A model generated the notes under the pieces. It saw nothing but the letters and a program-made list of their open reading frames with translations, searched no databases and had not been told where the DNA came from. The translations under genes were made by a program, and so were the position numbers. Positions 1 through 5,739 of a DNA stretch of 55,185 nucleotides are shown one piece after another. This DNA comes from a virus. The stretch's first letter is position 1. Every line of letters starts with the position of its first letter. The stretch covers positions 1-55,185 of the IMG/VR virus record IMGVR_UViG_3300031673_004168; one strand, given 5' to 3'.

Positions 1-13
1 CCCGCCCCGGAGA

Positions 14-27
14 AGTCCGCGCGGACT
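14..27. repeat. GC-rich perfect palindrome at the left end
   Basis: AGTCCGCGCGGACT is a perfect 14-base dyad inside a markedly GC-rich first 30 bases, unlike the AT-rich remainder. The octamer GCGGACTG (21-28) recurs at 84-91. Possible roles are a packaging (cos-like) end, a transcription stop, or an assembly break point. The sequence alone does not decide. Confidence 0.35.
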
Positions 28-33
28 GTAAAC

Positions 34-147
34 CTATGTCACCAAAGAACTTATACCAAAACCCAAAACCCATATAATTACAAGCGGACTGGGAACTCTA
101 AGCACAAATTCTATGCTGTAGTTAACATAACGCTTATTATCGGACAT
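34..147 (-). CDS. Tiny single-pass membrane protein (37 aa)
   Basis: This is a 37-residue leftward reading frame with an AGGAG Shine-Dalgarno core (153-157) just before its ATG at 147. A hydrophilic start (MSDNKRYVNYS) is followed by a hydrophobic stretch around PLVIIWVLGFG that could span the membrane once. A good promoter lies directly upstream on the same strand (163-191). It is probably the first gene of the leftward operon if the window ends join. I do not recognise the family. The size is small, but promoter, ribosome site and frame agree. Confidence 0.5.
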   Translation of the reverse strand: MSDNKRYVNYSIEFVLRVPSPLVIIWVLGFGISSLVT

Positions 148-162
148 TGACACTCCTAACTA

Positions 163-191
163 TGTATAAATAAAAGGCTTACAACTGTCAA
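163..191 (-). promoter_or_regulatory. Leftward sigma70-type promoter
   Basis: Read on the minus strand there is a perfect -35 TTGACA (186-191), a 17-base spacer and a TATACA -10 (163-168). Transcription would begin near 156, only about 10 bases before the ATG at 147, so the leader is very short and the Shine-Dalgarno sits at its 5' end. TGTCAAC occurs at 186-192 and 215-221 and inverted (GTTGACA) at 284-290. ATAACC/GGTTAT (196-201, 207-212) is an inverted repeat between the first two. These could be operator sites. Confidence 0.65.
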
Positions 192-439
192 CTTCATAAC
201 CTTTTAGGTTATTATGTCAACTACGTATGCGGGCATGTATTCTCTTGTTGTCGCAACTATAACAAATATAAGCACTTACAATGGTTGACATCTGTTGAGA
301 TATTTAAAATTCACATAATATTCCGACCTCATTTGAATGCCCTGTAGCACACTTCAAGAAGTTTTTATTTTTTCCGAACCGCCCCTATTTTCTATGGAGA
401 ATTACAATATCCCCACCGTGTGAGTAAAACAGCAGACAT
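192..439. other. Intergenic divergent control region
   Basis: I see no convincing gene here. It holds the TGTCAAC copies and small inverted repeat described with the leftward promoter. A weak hairpin (ACTT-CAAG-AAGT, 351-362) is followed by a T-rich run, which might stop rightward transcription. The stretch separates the leftward promoter from the rightward promoter at 486-514. Confidence 0.4.
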
Positions 440-554
440 TTTGTTGAACATTCATAACCTGTTTATTTATATGCAGATAAAAAACTTGCATTGTTGAACA
501 AAGTGTGATATACTTGTTGAACAAAATAATGTTGAACAAAATTTGTTGAACAAA
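440..554. repeat. Five-site dyad array overlapping the rightward promoter
   Basis: Five copies of a 13-base near-palindrome with consensus TTTGTTGAACAAA lie at 440-452, 490-502, 513-525, 528-540 and 542-554. The half-sites TTTGTT and AACAAA surround one central base. Site 2 lies between the -35 and -10 of the promoter at 486-514, site 3 overlaps the -10 and start point, and sites 4 and 5 lie in the leader. This is the layout of repressor operators, although iteron or centromere-type binding is also possible. A related array (TTTGTCAGACAAA) lies inside the next gene. Confidence 0.7.
486..514 (+). promoter_or_regulatory. Rightward early promoter with extended -10
   Basis: TTGCAT (486-491), a 17-base spacer and TATACT (509-514), preceded by TG one base upstream, make a strong extended -10 promoter. 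Start of transcription is expected near 521. Two of the 13-base dyads lie within or across it, so it is probably repressible. It drives the gene at 568 and perhaps the whole early block. Confidence 0.7.
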
Positions 555-567
555 AGAAAGGTATGAT

Positions 568-903
568 ATGAAAGAGGTAAGCAGGCGGGAATTTGTGTTA
601 AACATCTGTAAGTATTTACGTAGTAAGGGGTTGTACAGGTTGAGTGGCAGGGAAGGTGATATAGAGGTAGAGATAAGAGGTTTGTCAGACAAAAAGCAGT
701 TGTCAGACAAAAAGCCTAAAGCGTCGAAGAAGTTGTCAGACAAGTCGAGTTTGTCAGACAAAGTAGAAGAAGGTTTGTCGGACAAAAAAGAAGAGACAGA
801 AGTCTTTCCAGTGCGACCGGAAAACAAATCCCTGACGGAATACGGATGCGGATGTAAGAGGGTAGAAGGGAAAGTCTACTGTCCGAAGCACGGAAGGATG
901 TAA
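568..903 (+). CDS. LSDK-repeat protein with C-terminal Cys/His cluster
   Basis: This is a 111-residue protein preceded by GAAAGG. Residues 1-37 form a possible small folded domain (MKEVSRREFVLNICKYLRSK). The middle has five LSDK repeats joined by Lys/Ser-rich linkers and should be disordered. The end carries CGCKRVEGKVYCPKHG, a probable zinc site (Cys x3, His). Each LSDK is encoded by TTGTCAGACAAA-like DNA that is itself a dyad, so the repeat may have been kept for its DNA rather than its protein. Because of the dyad symmetry, the reverse strand also reads LSDK. First gene of the rightward early block; function unknown. Confidence 0.75.
   Translation: MKEVSRREFVLNICKYLRSKGLYRLSGREGDIEVEIRGLSDKKQLSDKKPKASKKLSDKSSLSDKVEEGLSDKKEETEVFPVRPENKSLTEYGCGCKRVEGKVYCPKHGRM
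681..786. repeat. In-gene TTTGTCAGACAAA dyad array
   Basis: Five 13-base dyads sit at 681-693, 699-711, 732-744, 750-762 and 774-786; the last has a central G (TTTGTCGGACAAA). Spacings are multiples of three (18, 33, 18, 24), so each copy encodes LSDK. They share the half-site plan TTTGTY-n-RACAAA with the upstream promoter array. Confidence 0.75.
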
Positions 904-910
904 AGAGAAT

Positions 911-950
911 CAGCCGAATAGATGAGTGGTGGCGGCTGAAAAAAAATTTA
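911..950 (+). repeat. Direct repeat, copy 1 (copy 2 at 1153-1190)
   Basis: CAGCCGAA, then GAGTGGTGG, then TG followed by an A-run and TTT occur in the same order at 911-950 and 1153-1190. Copy 1 is in the gap after the LSDK gene and can pair CAGCC with GGCTG. Copy 2 forms the end of the Cys-rich gene and the gap after it. The repeat may mark an old duplication of a gene-end module or a recombination joint. Confidence 0.5.
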
Positions 951-974
951 AATATTTAAACTAAGGGGGCGGAA

Positions 975-1181
975 ATGAGTGAAAAAAGTATTTGTAAATA
1001 TTATAGTTATTCTCAGGGTAGATGTTTTCCTGTAAACGTAAGCAATATGACTGTATACGAAGATTGCGAAGAATGTCCGGTATTAAAAGCTGGGAAAGAA
1101 TGTGCTAATTTTAAATATTATGGTGATGTATATGGATGTATAGAAAGGGAACCAGCCGAACAAAAGAGTGGTGGTGTTTGA
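975..1181 (+). CDS. Small cysteine-rich protein (68 aa)
   Basis: The start ATG follows a GGGGGCGGAA ribosome site. The protein has Cys at about residues 7, 17, 31, 34, 43 and 55, spaced as C-x9-C, CEEC and single Cys, which suggests a metal-binding or disulphide-knotted mini-domain. No signal peptide is visible. The last residues (PAEQKSGGV) lie in copy 2 of the 911/1153 DNA repeat, so the end may have been added by duplication. It lies between the LSDK gene and a DNA methyltransferase. I do not recognise the family. Confidence 0.65.
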   Translation: MSEKSICKYYSYSQGRCFPVNVSNMTVYEDCEECPVLKAGKECANFKYYGDVYGCIEREPAEQKSGGV

Positions 1182-1216
1182 AAAAAAATTTTTAGTTTTT
1201 TTGAAAAGAGGTGAAC

Positions 1217-2137
1217 GTGGAGAAGATAATCTGCGGAGATTGTTTGGAAGTATTAAAGGATATGGAATCGGAAAGCGTAAATTGCGTAATGACTTCTCCG
1301 CCGTATTGGGCACTTAGAGATTACAAAGTAGAAGGGCAACTCGGATTGGAACCCACGTTCCAAGAATATATCAATAGGCTATGCGACATCTTTGACGAAG
1401 TTAAACGGGTTTTGCGTAAAGACGGTACTTGCTGGGTTAATCTCGGCGATACTTATGGAGGAAGTGGAGCGGGAACTGGTGGCAAGGAAGATATAACGGC
1501 TTGCAAAGAAAGTTTTTTATTGCCAAAAGGGTGCAATAAGAGTAGCAAATTACGTGGAACAAGTTTGCAAAAATGCCTACTTCAAATCCCATCCAGATTC
1601 TCAATAGAAATGTGCGATAGGGGTTGGATATTAAGGAACGAAATAATATGGCACAAACCAAACTGCATGCCAGCAAGCGTTAAGGATAGATTTACGGTAG
1701 ACTTCGAGAAGATATTCTTCTTTGTGAAGAAAAAGAGGTATTGGTTTGAGACTCAGTATGAACCACACATAACTGGCGATAGAAAAATGATAAATTATAA
1801 AGCAAACGTGCCTTCTTCGGTTTCCACAAGAAGACATAACGAGGATAGAATTTATAAAAATAACCCCAAAGGTCGCAACAAACGCTGTGTGTGGAGAATA
1901 AACACCAAACCATTCAAGGGTGCTCACTTTGCCGTGTTCCCAGAAGAACTTATAGAAACACCGCTGAAGGCAGGGTGTCCGATAGATGGAACGGTTTTAG
2001 ACCCGTTTTCTGGTGCGGGTACAACAGGTGTGGTAGCTAAAAAACTCGGAAGAAACTTTATCGGTATTGAGTTAAATCCTGAATATGTGAAGATGTCGGA
2101 AGATAGAATAGCCAACACGCAACGCAGTATGTTTTAA
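1217..2137 (+). CDS. DNA methyltransferase, beta class (TSPPYW)
   Basis: A 306-residue amino-methyltransferase that would transfer a methyl group from SAM to N4 of cytosine or N6 of adenine in DNA. The catalytic motif TSPPYW is at residues 26-31 and the SAM-binding motif DPFSGAGTTG near residue 262, the order of the beta class. TSPPYW is more usual in N4-cytosine enzymes, but the target site cannot be read from sequence. GTG at 1217 is chosen because AAGAGG lies at normal distance; a GTG at 1211 overlaps that site. No restriction partner is adjacent, so protection against host restriction or regulation of phage DNA is likelier than a restriction-modification pair. Confidence 0.85.
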   Translation: MEKIICGDCLEVLKDMESESVNCVMTSPPYWALRDYKVEGQLGLEPTFQEYINRLCDIFDEVKRVLRKDGTCWVNLGDTYGGSGAGTGGKEDITACKESFLLPKGCNKSSKLRGTSLQKCLLQIPSRFSIEMCDRGWILRNEIIWHKPNCMPASVKDRFTVDFEKIFFFVKKKRYWFETQYEPHITGDRKMINYKANVPSSVSTRRHNEDRIYKNNPKGRNKRCVWRINTKPFKGAHFAVFPEELIETPLKAGCPIDGTVLDPFSGAGTTGVVAKKLGRNFIGIELNPEYVKMSEDRIANTQRSMF

Positions 2138-2154
2138 ATAAATTCGATTTCGAC

Positions 2155-2182
2155 TTGACAACTGAAAAAAGTCAGGTAAACT
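2155..2182 (+). promoter_or_regulatory. Promoter feeding the 2188-2281 RNA element
   Basis: TTGACA (2155-2160), a 16-base spacer and TAAACT (2177-2182). The expected start point, near 2189, coincides with the first bases of the long stem described for the RNA element. That match makes a dedicated small-RNA promoter more credible. Confidence 0.5.
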
Positions 2183-2187
2183 TTGGA

Positions 2188-2281
2188 TTGGACGTAACGT
2201 GGCGTGGTAGCCTGATGGAAACTCTTAAAGCTTGCACAGAGTAAATCGTAAATCGCAAACCAATTGCCGTTGCGTCCAAAA
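2188..2281 (+). ncRNA. Candidate structured RNA A (about 92 nt)
   Basis: The ends pair over 12 bases: 2188-2199 (TTGGACGTAACG) with 2268-2279 (CGTTGCGTCCAA), with one G-U pair. Inside are possible hairpins ACTCT/AGAGT (2221-2225, 2238-2242) and GGC/GCC (2201-2203, 2210-2212). A good promoter would start RNA at the first stem base. The gap of more than 200 bases has no long reading frame over the element. No T-loop or CCA end is seen, so it is not a recognisable tRNA. An A-run follows, not a T-run, so transcription probably continues. Confidence 0.5.
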
Positions 2282-2299
2282 AAAATTCAAAGGAAAGGC

Positions 2300-2404
2300 A
2301 TGTGCAATAAAAACAATACAAAAAGATTTGGGGGAATCCTGCCACCGTACCTGAAATTTAGCCATGAAAACATACATAACAACAGACACACATTTTTGCC
2401 ATGA
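2300..2404 (+). CDS. Possible 34-aa leader peptide
   Basis: The ATG at 2300 follows a strong AAAGGAAAGG ribosome site. The frame runs 34 codons and ends 40 bases inside the phosphoesterase gene in another frame. The phosphoesterase itself has a poor ribosome site, so this peptide may serve translational coupling. The sequence (MCNKNNTKRFGGILPPY at the start) resembles nothing I know. Confidence 0.3.
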   Translation: MCNKNNTKRFGGILPPYLKFSHENIHNNRHTFLP

Positions 2405-2867
2405 GAAAGTGAAAGAGTATTGTGGCAGACCAGAAAACTTTGAAGATTTGGTTTGGAACTCTTTTAGAAGTCTAAGGCGAGAACACATCTTAATACACTT
2501 AGGCGATGTTTGCTGGTACAACCATAAGAAAATAAATAATAGAATAGGATTGTTGCCTTGCAAAAAGATATTGGTGTTGGGCAACCACGACAAGAAATCC
2601 TATAATTGGTACATGAACAACGGTTGGGATTTTGTTTGCGAGACGTTTAGCATGGAACGACATGGTAAGATAGTATTGTTTTCGCATGAGCCTAAAGCGT
2701 GGGACGGATACTTTGATATAAACATATGCGGTCATTTACACAATTCGCAACACAGATTAGAAAACGAATTAAAAGGAATAGAACGGCATGGTCAATACGT
2801 TTTAAGTCTTGAAGATAACAAATACAAGTTATGGAGTTTAGATAAGATTGTAGGTTGTTTTAAATGA
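2364..2867 (+). CDS. Calcineurin-like metallophosphoesterase
   Basis: A 167-residue enzyme with the ordered metal motifs of the calcineurin-like family: TDTHFCH (about 8-14), HLGDVCW (about 47-53), VLGNHDK (about 72-78), SHEP (about 111) and GHLHN (about 123-127). These bind two metal ions to cut phosphate mono- or diesters. The length is typical of compact phage phosphoesterases whose substrate may be a nucleotide, cyclic nucleotide or nucleic-acid end. The substrate cannot be told from sequence. It lies alone between two structured non-coding stretches; expression may be coupled to the small frame at 2300. Confidence 0.85.
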   Translation: MKTYITTDTHFCHEKVKEYCGRPENFEDLVWNSFRSLRREHILIHLGDVCWYNHKKINNRIGLLPCKKILVLGNHDKKSYNWYMNNGWDFVCETFSMERHGKIVLFSHEPKAWDGYFDINICGHLHNSQHRLENELKGIERHGQYVLSLEDNKYKLWSLDKIVGCFK

Positions 2868-2879
2868 AAGGCAATCACA

Positions 2880-3110
2880 GCGGAGCTGGGGTTGTTGAAA
2901 GGTACCTATTTACCGAAAGAACCCCAAACGATAGTAGAAGGTTTGGCTGAACTATCCAGCATAGGTAGATAGGTCTGGCACAGGCAGGCAATTATAGGTT
3001 AAGGGGCTATTTCCGCATAACAGTCACTTAACGAGACTCAGGAGCGGAGACACGTTGCGGATAAGTTTGTCACGCTGGGCAGGGGATAAACCCTGTTGTC
3101 TGTGCCAATT
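2880..3110 (+). ncRNA. Candidate structured RNA B (about 230 nt)
   Basis: No long frame covers this gap, but many stems can be drawn. GGGGTT/AACCCC (2888-2893, 2920-2925) encloses GGTA/TACC. CCAAAC/GTTTGG and GATAGT/ACTATC compete just after. TGGCACAG/CTGTGCCA (2976-2983, 3100-3107) pairs over a long range and encloses GTTAAG/CTTAAC, AGTC/GACT and CAGGG/CCCTG. A separate promoter is not evident. A structured RNA or a long leader controlling the zinc-ribbon gene are both possible. Confidence 0.45.
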
Positions 3111-3126
3111 AAAATTTAGGAAGTGA

Positions 3127-3276
3127 AAAATAAAAACACAAATCTTTATTCAAATACATTGTCCCACGTGTGGTGAGTGGGTACTAAGAAAAGATGATTA
3201 CGAATTTTCGTGTTGTCCGTATTGTGGGGCAGTCGTAGAAACTGATAAAGCCAAGAAAGTATATTATGAGAAAATT
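3127..3276 (+). other. Coding extension upstream of the zinc-ribbon gene
   Basis: The frame of the gene at 3277 stays open back to a TGA at 3124-3126, and the 50 extra codons encode another zinc ribbon (CPTCGEW, then CCPYCG). No ATG, GTG or TTG occurs in it. AGGAAG (3118-3123) lies at the right distance from an ATA at 3130. A GTG at 3123 would enter this frame if one A were removed from the AAAAA at 3126-3130. Either a rare start codon or a one-base error or mutation is implied. Confidence 0.55.
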
Positions 3277-4086
3277 ATGAAAAATTATATCTGTAAAGGT
3301 TGTGGAGAAGAAATTAATCCATATTTTAATAGTACATGCTCTTACTGTGGCACAGAAAATCCTGTTATGACTAAACCAAAGATGCCCAAGATAGAATCAG
3401 CATACGGTGAAAGCCCATTAGCGGAATTGTATAAATATTACCAAAGGAACAAACGTATATTTTCATCATATCTAATGAACGAAGGAAAAGATGAGGAGAA
3501 AAAGAAGCCAAACTTTCCAAAAGAGATTGGCGGTCTACACGCTTCCAAGATATGGATAGACGAAGCAAGCGGCTTCGACGATTGCATGGGAAAAACTCTT
3601 TTTGTCAAATGCCCAAAATGCGGCAAGAAACAACTTTTTTGTGATAATATTTTTTATTATAGGTGCATGAATTGTTATGAGATGTATACCAAAGAGCAAT
3701 ATTATAAGGAGGCTAAAATGCCAGTTGAAGAATTGTATGTAGATTATTTTGTAGATTGTCCCGAATGTGGCAATAGGATTAGGGTAGACGAAGCGATTGT
3801 TCGGTCTACTCTTTGGATAACTACGTGTAGGTGCGGTCACGAATTTAGAACGGAGACTGAATTGTTTAAACGGTCAAAACAAAAGGAGAAAAAAATGCTA
3901 AAAGTAATTTCAGACGTGTACGAGAAGACAAGCGATGCGGTGTTGGTGGAGAAACATTTTGGAATTTGTCATGGTGTTTTCAATGATAGCAATCCAATGG
4001 ACGCAATTTTAATCAATGGATTCAAAGAAGAAATTTTAAAGAAAGCGAAAGAGCTTGAGAAAGCGGAGAATGACAAAAAAGTATAA
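3277..4086 (+). CDS. Multi zinc-ribbon protein
   Basis: A protein of 269 residues from the first ATG, but probably longer (see 3127-3276), because no ribosome site precedes this ATG. Cys pairs form successive ribbons: CKGC/CSYC (about 6-24), CPKC/CMNC (about 112-133) and CPEC/CRC (about 162-186). A Lys/Glu-rich helical tail follows. Ribbon arrays of this kind bind nucleic acid or protein partners, for example RNA polymerase; no enzyme motif is seen. The end overlaps the next gene by 17 bases. Confidence 0.7.
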   Translation: MKNYICKGCGEEINPYFNSTCSYCGTENPVMTKPKMPKIESAYGESPLAELYKYYQRNKRIFSSYLMNEGKDEEKKKPNFPKEIGGLHASKIWIDEASGFDDCMGKTLFVKCPKCGKKQLFCDNIFYYRCMNCYEMYTKEQYYKEAKMPVEELYVDYFVDCPECGNRIRVDEAIVRSTLWITTCRCGHEFRTETELFKRSKQKEKKMLKVISDVYEKTSDAVLVEKHFGICHGVFNDSNPMDAILINGFKEEILKKAKELEKAENDKKV

Positions 4087-4294
4087 ATCCCTGACCAAAT
4101 ACAAATTAGGCGATAAGCAAATTTTCATAGTTGAGAATGACGAACGCAGAAAAAACTTTGATGATTTGGTCGGCAGGAAAGTAATCATAGACGGCGTGAA
4201 ATATAAATGTTTAGGCGTGGAAAGAAAACTTCACGCACCGCCGTGGGTTGTTGGAGAAAAAATAGGGTTAATGGTAAATGAGAAAAACAAATAG
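4070..4294 (+). CDS. Small basic protein of unknown function (74 aa)
   Basis: The ATG at 4070 follows GCGGAG and lies inside the end of the preceding gene. The protein begins MTKKYKSLTKYKLGDK and looks like a compact beta-rich fold (KVIIDGVKYKCLGVE). It overlaps the release-factor-like gene by 17 bases, so the three are translated as a unit. The family is not recognised. Confidence 0.65.
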   Translation: MTKKYKSLTKYKLGDKQIFIVENDERRKNFDDLVGRKVIIDGVKYKCLGVERKLHAPPWVVGEKIGLMVNEKNK

Positions 4295-4634
4295 AGAACC
4301 ATTATTAAGTCTAACAAAAAAAGATTTTAGGGTAGACACTTTTAAGTCTGGCGGAAAAGGCGGTCAACATCAGAATAAAACAAATTCTGGAGTAAGAATA
4401 ACGCATATAGCAACTGGTATTTCTTACGAATGCAGAGAAGAACGGGAACAAAGCCGAAATAAGAAAAAAGCTTTTAAAAAATTATGTGCTGATAAAAAAT
4501 TTCTGTTATGGATTAAACAAGAAAGCTTTAAAAAGGAAAACGAAGAGAGAGATAAAGAAAAATATTCTATTACGGAAGAGAATATAATAGTAGAACACAG
4601 GGGAAATGGCAAATGGGAAAAGGAGAAGCAATGA
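4278..4634 (+). CDS. Stand-alone GGQ domain, release-factor-like
   Basis: A 118-residue protein matching the catalytic domain of class I release factors. It has SGGKGGQHQNKTNSGVRITH (about 24-43), with the GGQ at 28-30 that hydrolyses peptidyl-tRNA in the ribosome, and the following EEREQSRNKKKA helix. It lacks the codon-reading domains and so resembles the ArfB/PrfH-like group that rescues stalled or damaged ribosomes. A Lys/Glu-rich tail replaces the ArfB tail. Possible roles are rescue during host takeover or release on damaged ribosomes. Overlaps neighbours on both sides (ATGA with the next gene). Confidence 0.8.
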   Translation: MRKTNREPLLSLTKKDFRVDTFKSGGKGGQHQNKTNSGVRITHIATGISYECREEREQSRNKKKAFKKLCADKKFLLWIKQESFKKENEERDKEKYSITEENIIVEHRGNGKWEKEKQ

Positions 4635-4738
4635 AACGGATGCACCCGCAAATTATAGGAGTCTACGTAGTTGTAATGATAGGAGGAATAATACTGATGT
4701 GTTGTTTCTTCGGATTCTTGAGTTCACTTTGTAGATAA
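4631..4738 (+). CDS. Tiny single-pass membrane protein (35 aa)
   Basis: The ATG overlaps the stop of the GGQ gene (ATGA) and follows AAAAGGAGAAG. The 35 residues contain one strong hydrophobic segment (IIGVYVVVMIGGIILM) and then CC, FF and a short end. Such peptides act in membrane association or lysis timing in phages, but no family is recognised. Confidence 0.55.
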   Translation: MKRMHPQIIGVYVVVMIGGIILMCCFFGFLSSLCR

Positions 4739-4742
4739 AAAT

Positions 4743-4770
4743 TTGCATTCCCAAAAAAGTAGTGTATACT
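4743..4770 (+). promoter_or_regulatory. Rightward promoter TTGCAT-16-TATACT
   Basis: TTGCAT (4743-4748) and TATACT (4765-4770) have the same two hexamers as the promoter at 486-514, here with a 16-base spacer. It lies in the only gap between the genes at 4631 and 4790. It probably starts a transcript covering 4790 onward, including structured RNA C. None of the 13-base dyads is present. Confidence 0.65.
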
Positions 4771-4789
4771 TTGTAAAAAGGAGGAAGAA

Positions 4790-5047
4790 GTGAATAGACG
4801 AGAAATGGAAGAAAAAATAGCAAATTTAGCAACAGAAGTTTGCAATCTTAAAACAAAGATGGGTATGGTCAATAATGTTTTACAAAATTTGTTTGGTTCT
4901 TTTTATTATTCTGAATCTCGCACATTAGAAGAAATAAAGAAATCCATTCTTCTTTTAGCCGAAACCTTAGGCTACGAGTTCAAGCCAGAAAGCACAAAGA
5001 AAGAGCCGGCGAAGTTTGTCAAGAAAGAAACCAAGAAAAATACATGA
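4790..5047 (+). CDS. Small coiled-coil protein (85 aa)
   Basis: GTG start at 4790, nine bases after an AAGGAGG site. The first 30 residues have heptad-like hydrophobic spacing (MEEKIANLATEVCNLKTKM) suggesting a coiled coil. The last 20 are Lys/Glu-rich. It overlaps the next tiny gene by ATGA. Function unknown. Confidence 0.65.
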   Translation: MNRREMEEKIANLATEVCNLKTKMGMVNNVLQNLFGSFYYSESRTLEEIKKSILLLAETLGYEFKPESTKKEPAKFVKKETKKNT

Positions 5048-5148
5048 AACGCTTTCTTATAATAACAGCAATGACAATAGTAAAAGGCTTCCTTGATATT
5101 TTAGTTAAGTTGTACCGTTTTTTGGAGGAGAAAAACAATGGCATATAA
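5044..5148 (+). CDS. Tiny amphipathic or membrane peptide (34 aa)
   Basis: The ATG overlaps the preceding stop (ATGA) and the end overlaps the next gene by 11 bases, a tight translational chain. The sequence starts MKRFLIITAMTIVKGFLDIL, with a hydrophobic amino half and a basic/acidic end. It could associate with the membrane. No family is recognised. Confidence 0.45.
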   Translation: MKRFLIITAMTIVKGFLDILVKLYRFLEEKNNGI

Positions 5149-5359
5149 AAAAGTAGATACAGCTGAAGGGTTCAGGAATATAATTACCTGTACTGATGAA
5201 GATGAAATTGAAGAAATAAGAATTACTTTTACAAGAAAAAACAAGTTATTTAAAAAGAAAACACCGCATTCTCTTATATACATAAAAGGTAATGCTGACC
5301 TTAGAATAATAATCGAGGACAAGCCCATGTGGGGCAAACCGATAGTGGATGACAATTAA
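5138..5359 (+). CDS. Small protein of unknown function (73 aa)
   Basis: The ATG follows TTGGAGGAG. It is a short soluble protein with alternating charged and hydrophobic residues. The phrase LIYIKGN recurs in the unrelated-looking protein encoded at 5951, perhaps a shared strand or domain fragment. Last gene before structured RNA C. Confidence 0.6.
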   Translation: MAYKKVDTAEGFRNIITCTDEDEIEEIRITFTRKNKLFKKKTPHSLIYIKGNADLRIIIEDKPMWGKPIVDDN

Positions 5360-5369
5360 AAAAATAACC

Positions 5370-5739
5370 AAGTGGCTGAATATGCGTGCCAGAGCATAAA
5401 GCACAGAGTGGATAGCTGAAAAGCTATTCGGGCTGGTTGTACAGGTTTATGGGCATAATGCTAAAAAAGCTTTGAGTTGGTCAACTCTTAGCCTCGTAAG
5501 AACAGGACAAATCGCATTAAACTAATGATGATGGCTGTATCCTGTTGGAGGTACTCAATCCTTCCGTTCATTAAGACTAAGCATGACGATACTTAGTTGA
5601 ACGTGGCAGAATAATTCTTGTAAATCGATGGCTTGTGGGTAGTCAGGAATCCCACCTTGGTTAAAAATTTTAGAGTTAAAGTCGACATTGAAGCCGATAT
5701 TTAGGCAGAGTCAAATCTGTTTAGGTATCGGCTTTTTTT
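5370..5739 (+). ncRNA. Candidate structured RNA C (about 350 nt) with its own terminator
   Basis: The gap is about 400 bases with no plausible gene and dense pairing. TAGCT-GAAA-AGCTA (5413-5426) has a GNRA loop. GAGTT-GGTC-AACTC lies at 5474-5487. AACAGGA/TCCTGTT (5501-5507, 5540-5546) encloses CATTA-AAC-TAATG (5515-5527). CGTTCA/TGAACG (5565-5570, 5598-5603) encloses ACTAAG/CTTAGT (5576-5581, 5592-5597). GTGGG/CCCAC lies at 5635-5655. A classic terminator ends the stretch. I do not match it to tmRNA, RNase P RNA or a group I intron core. Confidence 0.6.
5691..5739 (+). terminator. Rho-independent terminator of RNA C
   Basis: AAGCCGATA (5691-5699) pairs with TATCGGCTT (5726-5734). An inner CAGA/TCTG stem extends the hairpin, and a run of seven T follows. 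The next gene starts about 20 bases later with its own ribosome site. Confidence 0.8.

Noticed and set aside
402-827. Long leftward frame (141 codons) over the LSDK gene
   Set aside because: It is a shadow: the TTTGTCAGACAAA dyads read the same on both strands, so LSDK repeats appear on each. No ribosome site, and it would run through the rightward promoter.
1217-2137. Complete restriction-modification system
   Set aside because: No restriction endonuclease gene lies next to either methyltransferase.
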